This document shows positions 7,046 through 11,684 of a DNA stretch of 11,684 bases, piece after piece. Where the stretch lies: the NCBI GenBank assembly GCA_023480605.1, contig JAMCWS010000446.1:1-11684 (forward strand), read 5' to 3'. Both the position numbers and the translations under genes were made by a program. Source of the DNA: a bacterium. Lineage in GTDB: Bacteria > Sumerlaeota > Sumerlaeia > MVZB01. Every line of letters starts with the position of its first letter. The stretch's first letter is position 1. The notes under the pieces are model-generated. The model had not been told where the DNA came from. It did no database searches and saw only the letters and a program-made list of their open reading frames with translations.

Positions 7046-7087
7046 GGGGGCATCCCGCGATTTCGCGGCCGAGGGCCTTTCGCCCCC
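7046..7087. repeat. Nested inverted repeats able to fold into a stem with an inner hairpin
   Basis: Outer arms GGGGGC (7046-7051) and GCCCCC (7082-7087) enclose an inner perfect hairpin CCGCG-ATTT-CGCGG (7055-7068). There is no T-run on either side, so it does not resemble an intrinsic terminator. It lies 170-210 bp upstream of hflK on the minus strand. Confidence 0.4.
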
Positions 7088-7369
7088 ATCGCGTCCTGGA
7101 GGACGACGAAAATCTCGACGGTGCGCCTGTACGATGCGTTGTGCGTGGAGCTGAGCGAACGCTGGCAGCGCAAGCTCTTAACCCTACTGGATACCCGTTG
7201 CGGAAGGCATAGAGTTAGCCGTAATTACAGAAAGCTGTTTACACTACTCAGATCGTCCATGTGTGATGATGATACCGCAAAAAACGTGGATTACGGGTGG
7301 CGAGTATGAGATATAACCAATTGTTGTCCATTGCCTGATAATGTCCTGTTTCACGCCAATGGCACACAT

Positions 7370-7395
7370 GGTCATGAAAAATAACGCTGATGACC
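7370..7395. promoter_or_regulatory. Inverted repeat GGTCAT-N14-ATGACC upstream of the sulfatase
   Basis: Six-base arms match exactly around a 14-base centre, within the AT-richer stretch before the sulfatase. It may be an operator, but six-base arms arise by chance often enough that this is a weak call. Confidence 0.25.
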
Positions 7396-7462
7396 GAGGA
7401 TGCTTGGGCTATTGCGAGGCGTCGGAAGATAGATGCCGGGTGTGCGGCGAGGGAGAATCGAC

Positions 7463-9196
7463 ATGAATTCGGATGGATGTGGCGACGCGTCGGGCCTTAG
7501 TCGGCGGCAATTCCTGGGAACCGCCCTCTTGGCGGGAATTCTGGCGGGCGACCCTGGTCCGGCGGCCGGCGCATCCGCCGCGCCCGCTCCCCGGGCGGCC
7601 GACGCATCTGTCCGGCCCAACCCCAGACGTCTGCCCAACATCATATTTCTCATGGACGACCAACATCGCTGGGACGCCTTGGGGTCCGTGAATCCGATCG
7701 TCAAGACGCCGGCCCTGGACCGATTGGCCCGCCAGGGGATCAGCTTCCGCCAGGCGGTCACGCAATACCCGATGTGCGTGCCCTGCCGCTATTCGTTGAT
7801 GACCGGTTTTTACCCCTCGCAGATCGGCGTGCGCGTCAACCCCGCCGTGATCGTCGACGACCAGGATCTTCCCGCGCCGCCGCTCCCCGAACTCCTGCGC
7901 CGGGCCGGCTACCAGACGGCCGGATTCGGCAAGACCCACTGGAACACGGGCAACCGCACGCCGCATCCCACAACGCGCGGCTTCGAGGTGCGCGCCATCG
8001 CGTCGGGCCGCAAGGGCGGGGAGTATGAAGAAGGCGCCCTCATGTGGAGCGACGACGATCCCCAGGGCGTGGCAGTCTACGCCAGGGAAAGCCGCGCCAA
8101 AGGCCCTTATGGTCCGGGAGGGCAGGGTGTCAAGGGTTACCTGGGTGTAACCAGCGAGGTGCCCGCCGGGAATCACCCCGACGGCTGGATCGCCGGTCAA
8201 TGCCTCAAATTCCTCGACACCGGCGTGGATCCCAATCGGCCCCTGTTTCTCTACCTGTCGTTCTTGAAACCGCACGCCCCTTTGGATATCCCCGGGGAAT
8301 TCGAGAAGCTCTACGACATCAACCGGATTCCCGACATCCCCCAGCCTTCGTGGACGGAAGAGCCCGACACGCATCTGGCCGCCCTCGACGCGATCCGTCC
8401 GCGCGGCGAAAAAGCCATGTATCATCAAATCGACGAGGAACTGCGCGCCACGTGGGAAAAGCTGACGCCGATGGAGCGCCGGCGCACGACGCTGCGTTAT
8501 TGGGCCAATTGCAGTTGGCTGGACAGCTACTTCGGCCAGGTCCTCGACAAGCTTGAACGAATGGGCCGGCTCGACAATGCCCTGGTCGTCTACACCGCGG
8601 ATCACGGCGAAATGCTGAGCGAGCGCCACTTCCGCTTCACCAAGGGCAGTCTTTACGACTGCGCCATCCGCGTGCCCCTGATTGTGGCCGGACCGGCGGT
8701 CCCTGCCGGCAAGCGCGGCACGGTGGACAATCGCCCCGCCGAACTAGTCGACGTCATTCCGACGATCATGACGGCCGCGGCGCAGCCCGTCAATCCGTCG
8801 CTGCCCGGCCTCGATCTTCTCTCCGATTGTCGCCGGCCGGGGGCTTTCACGGAGAACCACGGCTGGGGGGACGAGTTGCCGCAGTCCGCGCCGGCATACT
8901 CCTGGCGCAAGGAGGATTGGAAGCTCATCATGTTTGTGCCGGGCCACGTCGACGACGCCGAGGAGCGCTCCACGCAGGCCAAGGGGGAACTTTACGACCT
9001 TAAGAACGACCCGCACGAATACCATAATCTCTACGCCGATCCCGGGCACCGCGAGATCCGCGAACAGATGAAAACGGAGTTGCTCATGCACCTCGCCTCC
9101 GTCTGGGCTCGCGGACCGCGCAACGATCACATGCTGCGGGGCGCGGCGCTGACCCGGCCGATCCGAATGAAAAAAGCGGCGTCGATCACGCGTTGA
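7463..9196 (+). CDS. Secreted S1-family sulfatase with Tat-type signal
   Basis: Predicted to remove sulfate esters from a polysaccharide or glycan outside the cytoplasm. The protein is 577 aa. The N-terminus carries a Tat-type motif SRRQFLG (13-19) and a hydrophobic Ala/Gly stretch. The alkaline-phosphatase-fold core begins at PNIIFLMDDQHRWDALG with metal ligands D65 and D66. The formylglycine motif CVPCR (C105-R109) sits in YPMCVPCRYSLMTG. Further active-site positions are GKTHW (K157, H159), LKPHAP (K269, H271), TADHGEM (D380, H381) and FTKGSLYD (K394). The C-terminal LYDLKNDPHEYHNLY is typical of the family. Cysteine at the modified position needs a maturase (FGE or anSME); neither is in this window. 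ATG 7463 is chosen over a frame extension of ten codons because GGGAG at 7451-7455 sits 7 nt upstream. The substrate is not readable, but the GH51 neighbour suggests an arabinose-containing polymer. Confidence 0.93.
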   Translation: MNSDGCGDASGLSRRQFLGTALLAGILAGDPGPAAGASAAPAPRAADASVRPNPRRLPNIIFLMDDQHRWDALGSVNPIVKTPALDRLARQGISFRQAVTQYPMCVPCRYSLMTGFYPSQIGVRVNPAVIVDDQDLPAPPLPELLRRAGYQTAGFGKTHWNTGNRTPHPTTRGFEVRAIASGRKGGEYEEGALMWSDDDPQGVAVYARESRAKGPYGPGGQGVKGYLGVTSEVPAGNHPDGWIAGQCLKFLDTGVDPNRPLFLYLSFLKPHAPLDIPGEFEKLYDINRIPDIPQPSWTEEPDTHLAALDAIRPRGEKAMYHQIDEELRATWEKLTPMERRRTTLRYWANCSWLDSYFGQVLDKLERMGRLDNALVVYTADHGEMLSERHFRFTKGSLYDCAIRVPLIVAGPAVPAGKRGTVDNRPAELVDVIPTIMTAAAQPVNPSLPGLDLLSDCRRPGAFTENHGWGDELPQSAPAYSWRKEDWKLIMFVPGHVDDAEERSTQAKGELYDLKNDPHEYHNLYADPGHREIREQMKTELLMHLASVWARGPRNDHMLRGAALTRPIRMKKAASITR

Positions 9197-9251
9197 CAAA
9201 GATAACCCGAGAGTCCCTTTCTCATCATCCGAACAAATGTGCGCACCGAGC

Positions 9252-9762
9252 ATGAAGCTCCAGCGTCGTCTGATATTATGGATTTTCGCGACGGTCTCAA
9301 GCGTCGCATGCGCGCAGAGTCAACACATGCGTGACCTCTGTTCCGATACCTGGGTGGCAATGGATGCGCTGGGCCGGACCATGCCAGGCCTCGAGGAGGT
9401 CGGACCGATCAAGCAAGACCAGCGGCGCGTCGTGGGCATGTTTTGTGTCACCTGGCATATTGTGCCGAGAATTTGCTTTTAGCCCTAACGGCCCGGCAAT
9501 GACGAGAGGATAAGAAATTTACGACCGAATTTACAAGCCGGGTAAGTATAAGGGGATGTGGTATTACTGGGATATCAAGCCGCTGTTGTTTTATAGCTCC
9601 GCGCCCTAAAAGATCGATGCCAACTTCCAATCCACCAGGCATCCGAATCCGCATTACGACCCCACGGCCAAAACCAACCCCGGCAACCCGCATTATGGCG
9701 ACCCCGACTATACCGAACAGTACTACACGGATTACACAAAAGAGCATCCCTCCGCCGGATAA
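9252..9762 (+). pseudogene. Decayed gene for a secreted protein, probably glycoside-hydrolase-like (frameshift, deletion, stops)
   Basis: Two coding remnants lie in different frames. Block 1 (ATG 9252 to TAG 9480-9482) gives a signal peptide (MKLQRRLILWIFATVSSVACA), then DTWVAMDALGRTMPG, EEVGPIKQDQRRVVGMF and TWH. Block 2, shifted in frame (about 9514-9762), gives IYDRIYKPGKYKGMWYYW, DIKPLLFYSSAP, an internal TAA at 9607-9609, then RHPNPHYDPTAKTNP and HYGDPDYTEQYYTDYTKE before TAA at 9760-9762. From memory, these blocks occur in this order in a family of long secreted proteins of Bacteroidota and PVC-type bacteria, sometimes annotated as glycoside-hydrolase-like, with over 100 residues between TWH and the IYD block and several hundred after the last block. 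So the middle and C-terminal parts are missing here. Family naming is uncertain; the broken-gene reading is firm. An in-frame ATG at 9237 is possible. Confidence 0.8.
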
Positions 9763-9795
9763 TCGTGCATCCGCCGCCCAGCCGCCAAAGATTGT

Positions 9796-9812
9796 CTTGT
9801 AACCTATACAAG
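9796..9812. promoter_or_regulatory. Inverted repeat CTTGTA-N5-TACAAG overlapping the -35 region, candidate operator
   Basis: Exact six-base arms at 9796-9801 and 9807-9812 cover the -35 hexamer and part of the spacer of the promoter below, the usual site for a repressor. TTGTA/TACAA half-sites resemble those of GntR-type arabinose repressors (AraR), but the spacing here is wider, so the link is only suggestive. Confidence 0.45.
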
Positions 9813-9825
9813 TTATAAATATAAT
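9797..9825 (+). promoter_or_regulatory. Sigma70-type promoter for the leader ORF and GH51 gene
   Basis: TTGTAA at 9797-9802 and a perfect TATAAT at 9820-9825 are separated by exactly 17 bp. Transcription would start near 9832, about 15 nt before the leader ribosome site and 136 nt before the GH51 start. This is the best promoter in the window. It lies just past the end of the pseudogene, so GH51 need not depend on the sulfatase promoter. Confidence 0.65.
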
Positions 9826-9860
9826 CTCGTTCATCGGCAATAAACGGGAAGGTGTTGGTC

Positions 9861-9971
9861 ATGGCATCCCACCCAACTGCAGTTGTTCCCGCATCCGGAC
9901 AAACCGCAGCCGCTCCGGATCTTTTCACGACCACGCGACGCAGGTCCCTGAAGCGAGGGAAGCTAAGATGA
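9861..9971 (+). CDS. Possible 36-codon leader ORF coupled to GH51
   Basis: ATG at 9861 has GGAAGG at 9847-9852 with an 8-nt spacer. The frame runs 36 codons to TGA at 9969-9971, which overlaps the GH51 ATG at 9968 as ATGA. The peptide starts MASHPTAVVPASGQ and ends in a basic stretch TTRRRSLKRGKLR. It matches no family I know. The three arguments for translation are the good ribosome site, its place just after a strong promoter, and the coupling overlap. It may be a regulatory leader peptide or an incidental frame. GH51 also has its own GAGGGA at 9955-9960, so coupling is not essential. Confidence 0.4.
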   Translation: MASHPTAVVPASGQTAAAPDLFTTTRRRSLKRGKLR

Positions 9972-11500
9972 TACGCAGGACCTTTTTACTTTTAGCCGGA
10001 GGCATGGCCGCGGGAGACATCCCATGCGCCCGGTCCGATATTCCGCCGGCGGAGCCAATCGAAATCGAAATCGATCCCACGCGGGAAATCGGGAACATCC
10101 ATCCTCGAGTATATGGTCACTTCATCGAACATCTTTTTACGTGCATCTACGGCGGTATTTTTTATTCGAAGTCGCCGGATCCCTCGGGACTTCGCCAGGA
10201 CGTGATCGAGGCGATCAAGGAGATGGGCGGAGCCCGGGTGCTTCGTTGGCCGGGCGGCAATTTCGCCAGTTATTATCATTGGCAGGACGGAATCGGGCCG
10301 CGCGACCGGCGGCCGCGCCGCTTCGACGTCGCCTGGGGGCAGACGGAAACCAACGGTTTCGGCACCGACGAATACCTCGCGCTCTGCCGGCGACTCGGCA
10401 GCGATCCGTTCATTACCGTGAACATGGGATCGGGCGATTTGGAAGAGGCTTGCCGGTGGGTCGAGTATTGCCGCGGGTCGGATCGGCAACCGCCGGCGCG
10501 CATCTGGGGGCTGGGCAACGAATTGTTCGGTCCCTGGCAGGTGGGTTACTGCACGGGTGACGAATATGGCCGCAATGCACAACAATTCGCTCAATTCATG
10601 CGCGTGGTCGCCAAGGATTTGGAATTTGTCGGGGTGGGATTTACGGACCCGGACTGGAATGCTCGTGTCCTCGGGCATTGCGGGCAATACCTGAACTGGC
10701 TTTCGATCCACCTTTACGCTCATCAATCGCGTCTTGATGGCGACAATGATTTCGACGTGATGATGGCCACGCCGGCCGTTTTCGAAGACGAGATCCAGGC
10801 TATGACAGACCAGTTGGCGGAATACGAGCGAAAAGCAGAGCGATCGAAACCGATCGCGATCTGCCTTGAAGAATGGTGTTCGCGTCATCGGATAAAGACA
10901 AAGATCGTGCGAGAGAGCCCACGCAACATCGCCGACGCATTGTTCGTGGCCGGGATATACAATGTCTGTCATCGCCACTGCCCGCGGGTGACCATGGCCA
11001 ATTACACTTTCCCGGTAAACCTTCACGCGCCAATCGAGGTGAGCGAAACGGGCGTGTTGCGATCGGCCACGTTTGACGTGCACCGTCTTTACGCAACGAA
11101 GATGCAACCGGTGGCAATCGAGGCCCGTTGGAACTCGGAACGGTTCAGCGCCGAAGTGTCGCCGGTCGGATACCAGTGTTCGTCAAGGCGGGTGACCGCC
11201 GACCGCCTCGATGTCTCCGCGACGCGAAGCGCGGACGGCCGGAGATTCGCCATCGCCGTGTTGAACCGCCATGCTAGCCAGCCGGTGGCGATCGCGCTGC
11301 GCTTGAAGGGACAGCCATCCCCGAAGGCGTTCACGCTCCATACGCTGACCAGCCCCGATCTGCTAAGCGTCAACACGTGGGATGAACCCGAAAAAGTACG
11401 CTCCCATGAGCAGACCATCACGGCGTCCTCGGGCGTGCTCACGCTGCCGCCGCACTCGGTGAATGTCATCGAGTGCGAAAAGCCGGATCAAACCGGTTGA
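9968..11500 (+). CDS. GH51 alpha-L-arabinofuranosidase, exported
   Basis: Retaining glycosidase releasing terminal alpha-L-arabinofuranosyl residues from arabinan, arabinoxylan or arabinose-decorated glycans. The protein is 510 aa, near the family norm. The N-terminus has a Tat-like RRTFLLLAGG signal. The barrel begins at GNIHPRVYGHFIEHL and shows the family blocks CIYGGIFY, RWPGGNFASYYHWQDGIGP, AWGQTETNGFGTDEYLAL and WGLGNELFGPWQVG. E185 in GNE is the expected acid/base and E302 in LEEW the expected nucleophile. The C-terminal part (from about 385) forms the beta domain, with FAIAVLNRHASQPVAIAL and LPPHSVNVIE. ATG 9968 is supported by GAGGGA at 9955-9960 with a 7-nt spacer. Many GH51 enzymes are intracellular; the signal here suggests periplasmic action, next to the exported sulfatase. 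No terminator follows clearly. Confidence 0.94.
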   Translation: MIRRTFLLLAGGMAAGDIPCARSDIPPAEPIEIEIDPTREIGNIHPRVYGHFIEHLFTCIYGGIFYSKSPDPSGLRQDVIEAIKEMGGARVLRWPGGNFASYYHWQDGIGPRDRRPRRFDVAWGQTETNGFGTDEYLALCRRLGSDPFITVNMGSGDLEEACRWVEYCRGSDRQPPARIWGLGNELFGPWQVGYCTGDEYGRNAQQFAQFMRVVAKDLEFVGVGFTDPDWNARVLGHCGQYLNWLSIHLYAHQSRLDGDNDFDVMMATPAVFEDEIQAMTDQLAEYERKAERSKPIAICLEEWCSRHRIKTKIVRESPRNIADALFVAGIYNVCHRHCPRVTMANYTFPVNLHAPIEVSETGVLRSATFDVHRLYATKMQPVAIEARWNSERFSAEVSPVGYQCSSRRVTADRLDVSATRSADGRRFAIAVLNRHASQPVAIALRLKGQPSPKAFTLHTLTSPDLLSVNTWDEPEKVRSHEQTITASSGVLTLPPHSVNVIECEKPDQTG

Positions 11501-11684
11501 GCATTCATCGGCGCGGTCATCGCTCAAAAAACTGGCGGATCCGGTGGATTTCACCTACTCTCTGAACATGCGACGGATTGCCGGTGAATGAACCGGAGAA
11601 TGTTTGGCCACCCGGCGGCGTTCGCGCGGGCGGCGCGGCGGAAGCGAAAACGGCGGCCCATGGACGGAGGCGATCGGACTCAAC
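11501..11684. other. Right-edge stretch without a firm gene; possible start of a rightward ORF
   Basis: After the GH51 stop there are 184 bp. Two overlapping rightward frames stay open to the edge, one from GTG 11584 (MNEPENVWPPGG...) and one from ATG 11588 (MNRRMFGHPAAF...). Neither has a clear ribosome site and both are too short to recognise. An inverted repeat TTGAGC...GCTCAA (11497-11502 and 11522-11527) spans the GH51 stop but is followed by A, not T. Confidence 0.35.

Larger units (their letters stand above)
6877..7462. other. Divergent spacer between hflK and the sulfatase gene
   Basis: About 590 bp between two divergent genes, so it should hold both promoters. The left part is GC-rich and contains a foldable element at 7046-7087. 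The right part (about 7180-7440) is visibly AT-richer than the flanking genes. A 62-codon frame from GTG 7121 to 7309 has no ribosome site and no recognisable similarity. An inverted repeat GGTCAT-N14-ATGACC lies at 7370-7395, 67 bp upstream of the sulfatase start. I see no clear -35/-10 pair for the sulfatase. Confidence 0.6.

Noticed and set aside
7121..7309. A 62-codon frame starting with GTG in the hflK-sulfatase spacer
   Set aside because: No ribosome site, no recognisable similarity and unusual composition. It is noted as possible eroded coding sequence but not called a gene.
7409..8629. A 406-codon open frame antisense to the sulfatase
   Set aside because: The plus-strand frame carries every sulfatase active-site motif. 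The antisense translation shows no family signature.
9992..11107. A 371-codon open frame antisense to the GH51 gene
   Set aside because: The plus strand encodes a complete GH51 enzyme with both catalytic glutamates; the antisense frame is a by-product of codon bias.
11497..11527. TTGAGC...GCTCAA inverted repeat after GH51 as an intrinsic terminator
   Set aside because: The stem is only 6 bp with a 19-nt loop and is followed by an A-run rather than a T-run on the coding strand.

Overview
This is a GC-rich bacterial window with Shine-Dalgarno-led genes, Tat-like export signals and a mix of housekeeping and polysaccharide-degradation genes. A secreted S1 sulfatase beside a GH51 arabinofuranosidase, together with HflK/HflC and a FixL-like PAS protein carrying a four-cysteine tail, suggests a heterotrophic member of the Planctomycetota/Verrucomicrobiota/Lentisphaerota group or a related candidate phylum such as Sumerlaeota or Hydrogenedentota. 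This placement is an inference from gene content; the window has no rRNA or other marker that fixes it.

Layout. 1-1469 (minus): N-terminal half of UvrA, running off the left edge. 1470-1975: gene-free divergent spacer rich in inverted repeats. 1976-2647 (plus): a PAS-domain sensor that keeps the heme-pocket histidine and arginine pattern of FixL and ends in a CxxC...CxxC module, with no kinase or other enzymatic output. It converges on, and overlaps by 56 bp, the 3' end of a leftward group: hflK (6876 to 5872), hflC (5875 to 4841, ATGA-coupled to hflK) and a large polytopic membrane protein of GT-C/YfhO type (4733 to 2592). 6877-7462: non-coding, AT-richer towards its right side. 7463-9196 (plus): Tat-type secreted sulfatase. 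9252-9762: decayed, frameshifted and internally deleted remnant of a secreted protein gene. 9797-9971: a good sigma70-type promoter overlapped by an inverted repeat, then a 36-codon leader ORF whose stop overlaps the next start. 9968-11500 (plus): GH51 alpha-L-arabinofuranosidase. 11501-11684: nothing firm.

How the parts fit. The left half is maintenance and envelope: DNA repair, an SPFH membrane-protease modulator pair, a membrane assembly or transfer protein and a probable gas or redox sensor. The right half is a small carbohydrate locus in which the sulfatase and arabinofuranosidase would act outside the cytoplasm on a sulfated, arabinose-bearing polymer; a third member of that locus has been lost to mutation. 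The points most worth a second look are the FixL-like PAS/four-cysteine protein, the pseudogene, the coupled leader ORF with its promoter-operator region, and the cluster of inverted repeats between uvrA and the PAS gene. I saw no CRISPR array, tRNA, rRNA, insertion sequence or complete novel defence system.
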